Assembly: GCA_024710405.1 (NCBI GenBank) | Contig: JANJUV010000002.1 | Location: 426,357 to 490,356 of the forward strand | From: Bacteroidales bacterium | Lineage (GTDB): Bacteria > Bacteroidota > Bacteroidia > Bacteroidales > F082 | Direction of reading: 5' to 3' | DNA: 64,000 nt | Part shown: positions 17,084 to 25,246 of the stretch, piece after piece | Numbering within the stretch: position 1 is the stretch's first letter | How the letters are laid out: each line of letters begins with the position of its first letter | Program-made: the position numbers and the translations under genes | The notes under the pieces: model-generated | Databases searched by the model: none | Seen by the model: only the letters and a program-made list of their open reading frames with translations | Told to the model about the DNA's origin: nothing

Positions 17084-18571
17084 ATGACAGCCATGAAAAA
17101 AATATCCCTGATTTCAATAATTTTGTCCGTCATTCTGTTTTCAGGATGCAAAGACTTTCTGGATGTAAAACCACAAGGCTTAATCACGCAGGAAGCATTC
17201 CCAACAACACCAGAGGATGCCCTTCTAGCCACTAATGGAGTTTATGCCACACTCAGGTCATGGCATTATCATTCAGGAGGATACCCAATACTCGACATCA
17301 TGTCGGATGACACCCGAAAGGGAAGCAATCCCAACGATCAGGCCAGCAACCTTAACCCATATGATGATTTCACTTTTTCGCCAACGCAAGACGGACTTGA
17401 CCGGTGGTGGGCAACCCTATATGAAGGCATCAAAAGGGCCAATGTCGTATTGGAGAAAGTTCCGGCAATAAGCATGGATGAGCAGCTGAAAAACCGTTAC
17501 CTTGCTGAAGCCTCCTTCCTCAGGGCCTTATACTATTTTGATCTTGTGCGTGCATGGGGAGGCGTACCTAAGGTTACTACCGTTACACCACCATTAAAAC
17601 TCGAGCGGTCATCAAGAGACGATATTTACAGTCTTATTATCAGCGATCTCGAATTTGCTGTTTCTCATCTTCCTAATAAAAGCGCCTATGCAGCCAACGA
17701 TATGGGGCGGGCATCGCTTGGTGCTGCACATGCACTGCTTGCGAAAGTTTATCTGTTCAACAAAGAGTATGTAAAAGCAGAGGAACATACACTTGCCGTA
17801 ATTAACGGAACCGAATTTTATGATCTGGAACCTGACTTCACAAACGCCAACAGCAAATGGGGCGAACACGGAATGGAATCAGTTTTTGAAATTGGAGCCA
17901 TGGAAACCGAGGGAAACATTGGCAACCAATATGCAAATACTCAGGGAGTCCGCGGAACACCCAACAGAGGCTGGGGTTTTAACCGGCCAACCCAAAACCT
18001 CAGGTTTTCGTTTGAAGACGGCGACCCCCGACTTGATGCTACCATTATTGATCTGGGTGAAGTGCTCGACGGCGTGGAAATACTGGGCGACGGTACCACA
18101 CCGGATGTTACGTTGGATGAGAATGGAAATGTGATTGAGGTTGAATGCTATAATCAAAAAGTGTGGATACCCGGATCATCAACAAATACTCAGTTTGGTC
18201 ACAACCGCAGAATCATCCGGTTTGCTGATGTTTTGCTCATGGCTGCAGAGGCAATGAACGAAAATGGGAAGCCTGCTGATGCACTTATATATCTCAACCG
18301 GGTCAGGCAGCGTGCACGCAATGGAAACAATGACATTCTGCCCGACATAACTGTAACTGCCAAAGATGAACTCCGAAACCTCATTCTTCTCGAACGCAGA
18401 CATGAACTTGCCCTTGAAGGTCATCGTTTCTGGGATCTTGTCCGCACGGGAAAAGCAGCCGAAATACTTGGCCCGCTTGGATTTGTAACAGGCCAGCACG
18501 AACTTTTGCCTGTTCCTCAGAATGAAATAGATATTTCTCAAGGATCTTTAACCCAAAACCCTAATTGGTAA
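17084..18571 (+). CDS. susD: SusD-type outer-membrane glycan-binding lipoprotein
   Basis: SusD proteins sit on the outer face of SusC and close over bound glycan. The 495-residue protein has a lipoprotein signal with Cys at about residue 22 (LFSGCKDFLDVKPQG), the usual SusD start. TPR-like helical repeats (ALYYFDLVRAWGG near 150) and the C-terminal RagB/SusD region with ERRHELALEGHRFWDLVRTGKA (about 435-456) follow. Length is normal. It follows susC by 2 bases. The start could also be the ATG three codons later. Confidence 0.96.
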   Translation: MTAMKKISLISIILSVILFSGCKDFLDVKPQGLITQEAFPTTPEDALLATNGVYATLRSWHYHSGGYPILDIMSDDTRKGSNPNDQASNLNPYDDFTFSPTQDGLDRWWATLYEGIKRANVVLEKVPAISMDEQLKNRYLAEASFLRALYYFDLVRAWGGVPKVTTVTPPLKLERSSRDDIYSLIISDLEFAVSHLPNKSAYAANDMGRASLGAAHALLAKVYLFNKEYVKAEEHTLAVINGTEFYDLEPDFTNANSKWGEHGMESVFEIGAMETEGNIGNQYANTQGVRGTPNRGWGFNRPTQNLRFSFEDGDPRLDATIIDLGEVLDGVEILGDGTTPDVTLDENGNVIEVECYNQKVWIPGSSTNTQFGHNRRIIRFADVLLMAAEAMNENGKPADALIYLNRVRQRARNGNNDILPDITVTAKDELRNLILLERRHELALEGHRFWDLVRTGKAAEILGPLGFVTGQHELLPVPQNEIDISQGSLTQNPNW

Positions 18572-18612
18572 TTCTTTAAATGTTTTATTAACCTAATCTA
18601 AATCTTTACACT

Positions 18613-19863
18613 ATGAAAAAAAAGTTTGTAATCCTAAGCCTTATGCTTGCCCTTGGCGTCATTGGCCTCAGCCTTCAAAGCTGCAAAAAAGATGATCCGG
18701 TAGACCTTACCCTAAAAACTCTGGTTGCCGGTGACATTGACCTCAATGGTGCTACCTCGCCCAACACTGTGCCCACAAAGCCAACGATAACGGCCACGTT
18801 CAGCACTGATGTTGATCCACTGACTGCAACTACTGCAAACATTATGCTCACTCAGGATTATGACGGTGCCAACATCACCATCACAATCACCACCAATAAG
18901 AATGTGGTTACTATAGTTCCTGAAGGTGACCTTAGCAATGGTGCTCTCTATAAACTCGACATGAAAGGCGGTATCAAGTCAACCGAAGGTAAATTTCTTA
19001 CTGACCTGAGTCGTACCTTTACTACCATTGGAACCTTTGTTCCGACAGGAGTTATTGCCCATTGGCCTTTTGAGGACAACGCAAACGATGCAGTTGGCAG
19101 TTTTGACCCTGCAGCCAGCGGTATAGTTGCTATCACCTACACTCCTTCGCGCAATGCAACCGCAGGAAAAGCGGCAACATTCAACGGAACTACCAGCATC
19201 ATCGAAATTCCCAATGGTGATCAACTGATGAACACCAATAATTTCACGATCTCTTTCTGGGTGAAAGCCGTTTCGGCCGGAATCGATCATGGCCACTTTG
19301 TTATGGGACTAGGGGCATTCTACGGTTTCCAGTATGAGATCTTTGGAGCTTATGACGGAGCAAAATTTGCCTTCCGCTATGGCCTCGAAAATGGCGAAAC
19401 TACTTCTGAAGACATGTGGTTCCCGGCTCTTGCTACAGATAACACCAACGGAGGCTGGCAAGGATGGGACTTTGCAAAAAGTCTGACCGCAGATGAAATG
19501 ATCGCTTTGCTTAAGGACAATTGGTTGCATGTTACCTACACCTATGACAGTCAGGCAAAAAAGGGTATCTTGTATTACAATGGCGAAAAAATGAAAAGCT
19601 TCGATTTCAACCTATGGCCTGAAGGAGATGCCAAAACAACTGTTACAGGACTTAAATACGGAGGTGTTGCCCCCGAAGTTGTTAACGAACTGGCCTTTGG
19701 TTTCATCCATTCTCGCGCAGGAACCCTTTGGGACAACGAACCCTGGGGTGGCTATGATTTCCCTGGAGCAAACCACTTTAAAGGTCAGCTTGATGACATT
19801 CGTATTTTCCACAAAGTGCTTACTCCGGTTGAAATTCAACTTATGTACGACTCTGAAAAATAG
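18613..19863 (+). CDS. LamG-domain surface glycan-binding lipoprotein (SusE-position)
   Basis: This is a predicted outer-membrane lipoprotein that helps capture glycan at the cell surface. The 416-residue protein has a lipoprotein signal with Cys near residue 24 (LSLQSCKKDD), an Ig-like Big_5 domain (about 33-143) and a C-terminal concanavalin-A/laminin-G-like domain (about 150-412). That domain starts with GVIAHWPFEDNANDAVG and ends with FKGQLDDIRIFHKVLTPVEI, a typical LamG_3 pattern. It lies directly after susD, where SusE/SusF-type binding proteins occur. A strong terminator follows, so it is likely expressed at the same level as susCD. Catalysis is not expected; the binding role is inferred. 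Confidence 0.85.
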   Translation: MKKKFVILSLMLALGVIGLSLQSCKKDDPVDLTLKTLVAGDIDLNGATSPNTVPTKPTITATFSTDVDPLTATTANIMLTQDYDGANITITITTNKNVVTIVPEGDLSNGALYKLDMKGGIKSTEGKFLTDLSRTFTTIGTFVPTGVIAHWPFEDNANDAVGSFDPAASGIVAITYTPSRNATAGKAATFNGTTSIIEIPNGDQLMNTNNFTISFWVKAVSAGIDHGHFVMGLGAFYGFQYEIFGAYDGAKFAFRYGLENGETTSEDMWFPALATDNTNGGWQGWDFAKSLTADEMIALLKDNWLHVTYTYDSQAKKGILYYNGEKMKSFDFNLWPEGDAKTTVTGLKYGGVAPEVVNELAFGFIHSRAGTLWDNEPWGGYDFPGANHFKGQLDDIRIFHKVLTPVEIQLMYDSEK

Positions 19864-19889
19864 TGGTTAGTGGATTAAATAGTGTTTCA

Positions 19890-19925
19890 GGAGGGAAGGG
19901 CACCCCCCTTCTCTCCTTTTTTTTT
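19890..19925 (+). terminator. Intrinsic terminator inside the PUL, after the binding-protein gene
   Basis: An 11-bp G/C-rich stem (19890-19900 with 19906-19916, one G-T pair) with a 5-base loop is followed by nine T. It starts 27 bases past the LamG-lipoprotein stop and ends 29 bases before the next gene's ATG. No clear new promoter lies between, so it is more likely an attenuator that lowers transcription of the downstream enzymes. Confidence 0.85.
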
Positions 19926-19953
19926 AAAATCTTTGGCTCTGAACAACATAAAT

Positions 19954-21936
19954 ATGAATAAACATGTAACTGGTTTAATCGTTTTGCTTTTGTCGGTATT
20001 GTTTTATCAATCCTGCAAGAAACAAAATGATCATAATGACAAAGGTATCATTCAGATTAATAAAGCATTTAGCGGAAACATCACGCTTGCGACCAATAAA
20101 ACAGCAGAAGACATAGTGATTGAGCCTATCATAGTGATCGAATGTTCCTCTGCTATTGATGTTCAAAAAGCCAGTTCATTGACATCACTGAAAGCAGAAA
20201 ACGGTTCTTCATACGTGGAGATTGAAATTATTCAATCTCAACCATTGTCGTTTGAAGTGAAAGTTAAATCCAAACTTGATTATCAAACCATCTACGAACT
20301 AAGCATCGCACCGGGGATTTTAGGTAAAAACGGTGAGACGTTTGCTGGTGTAAGTTACCGATTCATTACTGAGACCGGCAAACTGGTGGTTAGCAGTATC
20401 ATGGTTAATGGACTTAATATGCTTAACCAGCAGATTGTTCGTGAAGTGCCTTTTGATAACACTCAGATCGAAGTCATATTCAATGAACCACTTAATCAGA
20501 CAAATTTAGCAACACACTTCACCTTGTTGCCCGGAAACAACCTTTCTGTTCAACCAGGTGCTGACGGAAAATCCGTGATAATAAAACCAAATTCCCCTTT
20601 AAGCTATTATACAAAGCATCGGTTATTGATTTCATCACAGCTTCAATCAGCTAATGGCTTTACATTTAATGGGTTTAACGGTTACTTCATAACAAACCTC
20701 GACTCAACAGACAAGTTTTCTCCGCTAAGTGACGAATCGTTGCTCGACCTGGTGCAAAGCACAACATTCAGATTCTTCTGGGATTATGCTCATCCGGTTA
20801 GTGGTATGGCAAGAGAAAGATTGGGTTCGGGTGAGACTGTAACCACAGGTGGTAGCGGTTTTGGAATCATGGCAATTCCAATGGCAGTTGAAAGAGGCTT
20901 TATTACCCGTGATCAAGCCATCGAACGACTTCAGACGATACTTGGTTTTCTTGCCACTGCTGATCGTTTTCATGGTGTATGGCCACACTGGATGAACGGA
21001 ACTACCGGAAAAACGATTCCCTTTTCCACCAACGACAACGGTGCTGATCTGGTGGAAACTTCTTTCATGGCCGCCGGTTTATTGACCGTCAGGCAGTATC
21101 TTGACCCTGTAAATCATTCGGAAAATGAATTAATCACCCAAATTAATACCTTGTTGGACGAGATTGAATGGAACTGGTTTACCCGCGGTGGTCAGGATGT
21201 ACTCTATTGGCACTGGTCGCCAACAGTTGGATGGGCCATGAACATGCAGGTAAAAGGATATAACGAGGCTCTGATTACCTATTTTATGGCCGCAACTTCT
21301 GAAACCTTTCCCGTCCCAGCCTCAGTATATCATAGCGGATGGGCCTCATCGTCCTATTTTGTAAATGGGAAAACTTTTTATGGATACGAATTACCATTAG
21401 GTTTCGATTTTGGAGGGCCACTTTTCTTTGCACATTACTCTTTTTTAGGTCTTAACCCTACAAACCTAAGTGACCAGTATGCCAATTACTGGACACAAAA
21501 TGTAAACCACACACTGATAAACAGACAACACTGCATTGAAAACCCATTTAACCGTACCGGTTACAGCAGCTCGATGTGGGGCCTCACGGCCAGTGATGAT
21601 CCCAACGGATATGCTGTGCACGAACCTGTTTCGGGACGCGACAACGGAACCATCACTCCAACAGCAGCCTTGTCCTCATTCCCATACACACCAGATCATT
21701 CAATGGAAGCACTCAAATTCTTCTATTACACACTCGGCGATAAGCTTTGGGGTCAGTATGGCTTCTATGATGCATTCAACCCCCACGAAGGCTGGTGGGC
21801 TGATTCGTATCTTGCAATCGATCAAGGTCCTATATTGATTATGATTGAAAACCACCGGTCGGGTCTGCTTTGGGAGCTATTCATGTCGGCACCAGAAACT
21901 CAGTCAGCAATGAACAAATTAGGTTTTATACGTTAA
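19954..21936 (+). CDS. GH144 family endo-beta-1,2-glucanase lipoprotein with two Ig-like domains
   Basis: This is a predicted surface endo-glucanase that cuts beta-1,2-glucan before import. The chosen ATG at 19954 gives 660 residues starting MNKHVTGLIVLLL with a lipobox FYQSC (Cys near 21). A longer frame from 19882 would start inside the terminator and is rejected. Two Big_5 Ig-like domains (about 30-125 and 128-225) precede the (alpha/alpha)6 glycoamylase/GH144 barrel (about 240-655). The segment NDNGADLVETSFMAAG shows D-x3-D-x2-E, the spacing of the acidic residues D135, D139 and E142 recalled for the Chitinophaga pinensis GH144 enzyme. GH3 follows 29 bases downstream. Family is secure; activity is inferred. 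Confidence 0.86.
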   Translation: MNKHVTGLIVLLLSVLFYQSCKKQNDHNDKGIIQINKAFSGNITLATNKTAEDIVIEPIIVIECSSAIDVQKASSLTSLKAENGSSYVEIEIIQSQPLSFEVKVKSKLDYQTIYELSIAPGILGKNGETFAGVSYRFITETGKLVVSSIMVNGLNMLNQQIVREVPFDNTQIEVIFNEPLNQTNLATHFTLLPGNNLSVQPGADGKSVIIKPNSPLSYYTKHRLLISSQLQSANGFTFNGFNGYFITNLDSTDKFSPLSDESLLDLVQSTTFRFFWDYAHPVSGMARERLGSGETVTTGGSGFGIMAIPMAVERGFITRDQAIERLQTILGFLATADRFHGVWPHWMNGTTGKTIPFSTNDNGADLVETSFMAAGLLTVRQYLDPVNHSENELITQINTLLDEIEWNWFTRGGQDVLYWHWSPTVGWAMNMQVKGYNEALITYFMAATSETFPVPASVYHSGWASSSYFVNGKTFYGYELPLGFDFGGPLFFAHYSFLGLNPTNLSDQYANYWTQNVNHTLINRQHCIENPFNRTGYSSSMWGLTASDDPNGYAVHEPVSGRDNGTITPTAALSSFPYTPDHSMEALKFFYYTLGDKLWGQYGFYDAFNPHEGWWADSYLAIDQGPILIMIENHRSGLLWELFMSAPETQSAMNKLGFIR

Positions 21937-21965
21937 CTTTCAATTAGTTCCAAACTCAATAACAC

Positions 21966-24194
21966 ATGAAAAGATCAAAGCTCGTTTTCATCGGCATCGT
22001 GATGGTACTCATCCTGACACAAGCATGCACTCAGAACAAACCTAATGCAACAAATGACCTTGACAGGAAGGTAGATTCGGTGCTCTCACTGATGACCCTG
22101 GAGGAAAAAATCGGACAAATGACACTGTTTACCAGCGACATGGATCAAACAGGTGCATTTATCAGAAAGGAGTACGAAGAAGATATTAAAAGCGGCAGAG
22201 CAGGAGCTATTTTCAATGCCTATGGTGTTGCCTATACCCGAAAGTTGCAGGAAATGGCGGTTAACAATACGCGACTGGGCATTCCTTTGATTTTTGGTTA
22301 TGACGTGATTCACGGCCACCGGACAATCTTTCCGGTACCACTGGCTGAGGCTGCCAGTTGGGATCTAACGGCCATAGAAGAAGCTGCAAGAATAGCGGCT
22401 ATTGAAGCGAGTGCAGAAGGATTGCACTGGACATTTGCCCCAATGTGCGACATATCTCGTGATCCACGTTGGGGACGCATAGTTGAGGGTGCCGGTGAAG
22501 ATGTTTACCTGGCTTCAGAAATTGCACGTGCACGTGTCCGCGGTTTTCAGGGTGAAGGTATCGGCTCACTGAATTCTGTTGTAGCATGCGTGAAGCATTA
22601 TGCAGCTTATGGTGCACCACAGGCCGGACGCGATTACCACAGCGTAGACATGTCGGAGCGCACACTCCGCGAAACATTTCTACCACCTTACAAAGCTGCC
22701 CTTGATGAAGGAGCACTGACCGTAATGACCTCTTTCAACGACCTTAACGGAATACCGGCAACTGCCAGTAAATATCTGATGACCGAAATATTGAGAGACG
22801 AATGGGGTTTTGAAGGTTTTGTGGTGACTGATTACACCAGCATCATGGAACTGATGTTTCACGGAGTGGCAGGTGATACCCTCGAAGCCTCCAGACTCTC
22901 TATCGAAGCCGGAGTGGACATGGACATGCAGGCAGGCTTTTATCAGAAAGCCCTTCCGCAACTCGTCAGAAACGGTAAAGTCAGCGAAGAGCTTATTAAC
23001 ACCGCTGTTCGCAGGATACTCAAAGTAAAATTCATGCTCGGACTTTTTGAAGATCCGTTCAGGTTCTGTTCCGAAGAACGTGAAAAAACACTTGTAATGT
23101 CAGCTGACAATTTAGAAGCAGCCCGCGATATGGCCCGAAAATCTGCAGTACTGCTGAAGAATGAAAACAATCTGCTTCCATTATCCAAAGACCTGAAAAC
23201 AATTGCTGTTATCGGCCCGATGGCCGATGCGCAGCGTGATATGATCGGCAGCTGGTCAGCAGCAGGAGATTGGACAAAATCAATAACCCTGCTTACGGGT
23301 ATCAGAGAAGCCGTATCGCAAAGCCGGATCATCCATGCAATGGGTTGTACAACAGACGGTACCGATATGAAAGGTTTTAAAGAAGCAGTGGATGCTGCCA
23401 GACAAGCGGATGTTGTTGTGCTTGCATTAGGTGAAAACTATTGGATGTCGGGTGAAGCCGCAAGCCGGGCCGATATTGGCCTTCCGGGCGTACAACAAGA
23501 ACTGGCTGACGAAATCCTGAAAACGGGCAAACCTATTGTTGTTGTGCTATTTACCGGAAGACCACTTACGATAAACAAACTTCAGCAACATGCACAATCA
23601 ATTCTTTTGGGTTGGTTTCCTGGGACAATGGGCGGTTCTGCCCTTGCCGACATTCTGTTTGGCGACTTTAACCCATCGGGCAGGCTTCCGGTAACTTTCC
23701 CGGCACATGTGGGTCAGGTACCTAACCATTACGATATGCGCAATACAGGCAGGCCTTTCGATGCCAATAACAAGTACACTTCAAAATATCTGGATGTGCC
23801 AAATGAGCCATTGTATGAATTTGGTTTTGGGCTCGGATATACAACTTTTGAATGGTCGGAACTATCGGTGAACCAAACATCCATGAGTGAACAAGACTCT
23901 GTAAAAGTAAGTATTCAGGTCACTAATTCCGGTTTAATGACAGGAACCGAAACCGTACAATTATACATACACGATCCTGTTGCTTCGGTGGCCCGTCCGG
24001 TCAAACAACTTAAAAAGTTCATGCAGCTGACCCTTGAACCTGGTCAAACAGGTGTGGCCGAATTCTATATAAACAGTCTCGATCTGTCGTTTTTTAGGGC
24101 TGATATGAGCTTTGGAACGGAAAAAGGTAATTATATGATTATGGTAGGGCCGAGTTCCAACACAATCAGATCAGCAAAAATTGAGTTGATATAA
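21966..24194 (+). CDS. bglX: GH3 beta-glucosidase, exported
   Basis: This exo-acting beta-glucosidase would release glucose from imported oligosaccharides, probably in the periplasm. The 742-residue protein has an N-terminal signal with a possible lipobox (LTQACTQ, Cys21). The GH3 N-terminal barrel (about 40-360) carries the catalytic nucleophile Asp289 in GFVVTDYTS and the substrate-binding KHYAAYG motif at 210-216. A GH3 C-terminal domain (about 400-620) and a C-terminal fibronectin-III-like domain (about 660-735) follow. A GH3 enzyme (BT3567) in a comparable Bacteroides thetaiotaomicron locus acts on beta-1,2-gluco-oligosaccharides, which fits the GH144 neighbours here. Other beta-glucosidic linkages cannot be excluded. 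Confidence 0.93.
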   Translation: MKRSKLVFIGIVMVLILTQACTQNKPNATNDLDRKVDSVLSLMTLEEKIGQMTLFTSDMDQTGAFIRKEYEEDIKSGRAGAIFNAYGVAYTRKLQEMAVNNTRLGIPLIFGYDVIHGHRTIFPVPLAEAASWDLTAIEEAARIAAIEASAEGLHWTFAPMCDISRDPRWGRIVEGAGEDVYLASEIARARVRGFQGEGIGSLNSVVACVKHYAAYGAPQAGRDYHSVDMSERTLRETFLPPYKAALDEGALTVMTSFNDLNGIPATASKYLMTEILRDEWGFEGFVVTDYTSIMELMFHGVAGDTLEASRLSIEAGVDMDMQAGFYQKALPQLVRNGKVSEELINTAVRRILKVKFMLGLFEDPFRFCSEEREKTLVMSADNLEAARDMARKSAVLLKNENNLLPLSKDLKTIAVIGPMADAQRDMIGSWSAAGDWTKSITLLTGIREAVSQSRIIHAMGCTTDGTDMKGFKEAVDAARQADVVVLALGENYWMSGEAASRADIGLPGVQQELADEILKTGKPIVVVLFTGRPLTINKLQQHAQSILLGWFPGTMGGSALADILFGDFNPSGRLPVTFPAHVGQVPNHYDMRNTGRPFDANNKYTSKYLDVPNEPLYEFGFGLGYTTFEWSELSVNQTSMSEQDSVKVSIQVTNSGLMTGTETVQLYIHDPVASVARPVKQLKKFMQLTLEPGQTGVAEFYINSLDLSFFRADMSFGTEKGNYMIMVGPSSNTIRSAKIELI

Positions 24195-24263
24195 GAAACT
24201 TGAAAAACACTGACTGACACGTGTTTATTTGACTGTTAATTTTAATCTTTGTCATTTGTATGG

Positions 24264-24315
24264 AAATCCCTGGGATTTGACATTATTGTTTCTGTAAATA
24301 GCGCATTTAGTTTTA
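24264..24315 (+). promoter_or_regulatory. Candidate promoter with adjacent palindrome, upstream of the esterase
   Basis: TTG (24286-24288) and TAGTTTTA (24308-24315) are 19 bases apart, a Bacteroidota-like promoter with one -7 mismatch. Just upstream, AAATCCC-T-GGGATTT (24264-24278) is a perfect 7-bp inverted repeat that could be an operator. The esterase may thus be transcribed separately from the GH3 gene. Confidence 0.4.
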
Positions 24316-24388
24316 CTTACGTTTCGGAAGTGAAAATTCCTCAGGAAAATACAACACAACCCATTATTAAATCACGGTGAATGTCAAC

Positions 24389-25207
24389 ATGAAATCTAGT
24401 GATATAATGAGCTTAATTTTCAAACTTATATACTGTTTTTCCATTTGCTTAACCTTGCAGGGCGGCAAAGCCTCTGCTCAGGATTTGACATTATTTGGCA
24501 ATGACGTTTTCAAGCAAGATGGGGACAGCCTTCCCTACCGCATAATGTTACCCCATAATCACCAGCATTCAGATAAGTTGCCGGTGATTATTTTTCTCCA
24601 TGGCTCGGGCGAACGAGGAGCAGATAATCAAAAACAACTACTTCACGGGGGAAGTTTATTTGCATCCGATATTAACATCATCAATAATCGTGCAGTGGTT
24701 ATTTTCCCCCAATGCCCTTTAGACGATTATTGGGCAAGAGTGGAAAGGACCACCGACAGTACCGGAACAATTAGTTTTAACTTCCAGCCGGAACTTGAGC
24801 CCACCAATGCAATGAGATTGCTTATGGGGTTGATTGACGAAATCTGGAACCAAAGCTGGGCCGATACAAACCGGTTCTATGTTGGCGGGCTTTCGATGGG
24901 CGCCATGGGAACTTACGAACTACTTTACCGGCGTCCTGGCCGATTTGCTGCAGCAATTGCCATTTGCGGAGGAACCAACCTTTCCGTTGTTCAATCTTTT
25001 GCCAATGATGTGCCTCTGTGGATTTTTCATGGAACGGACGACCCAATCGTTGCAGTCTCCTTTTCAGAACAAATCGCTGAAACAATCAAAAACCTTGGTG
25101 GAAATCCCAGACTTAGTCTTTACGAAGGCGTTGGCCATGGGTCATGGGAAAACGCTTTTGCCGAACCGGAGTTGCTGAATTGGTTATTCTCTCATAAAAA
25201 ACAATAA
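24389..25207 (+). CDS. Secreted alpha/beta-hydrolase (esterase) at the end of the glucan locus
   Basis: This is a predicted exported serine esterase. From the ATG at 24389 (a GTG four codons earlier is the alternative) it has 272 residues, a signal peptide (about 1-31, ending ASA) and one alpha/beta-hydrolase domain. The oxyanion motif is FLHGSGERGAD, the nucleophile elbow GLSMGAMG, the acid DDPIV, and the catalytic His is in GVGHGSW. It resembles the esterase/dienelactone-hydrolase-like proteins found beside GH3 genes in PULs, and could remove acyl decorations from glucan. The gap of 194 bases after GH3 and its own promoter candidate make co-regulation with the PUL an inference. The true substrate is unknown. 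Confidence 0.8.
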   Translation: MKSSDIMSLIFKLIYCFSICLTLQGGKASAQDLTLFGNDVFKQDGDSLPYRIMLPHNHQHSDKLPVIIFLHGSGERGADNQKQLLHGGSLFASDINIINNRAVVIFPQCPLDDYWARVERTTDSTGTISFNFQPELEPTNAMRLLMGLIDEIWNQSWADTNRFYVGGLSMGAMGTYELLYRRPGRFAAAIAICGGTNLSVVQSFANDVPLWIFHGTDDPIVAVSFSEQIAETIKNLGGNPRLSLYEGVGHGSWENAFAEPELLNWLFSHKKQ

Positions 25208-25246
25208 ACCAGACTTAATATACCACCGATAGAGCAACTATTGTGA

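Noticed and set aside
19882..19953. Upstream extension of the GH144 lipoprotein frame
   Set aside because: It would begin inside the terminator hairpin and would push the lipoprotein signal away from the N-terminus; the ATG at 19954 gives a normal signal.
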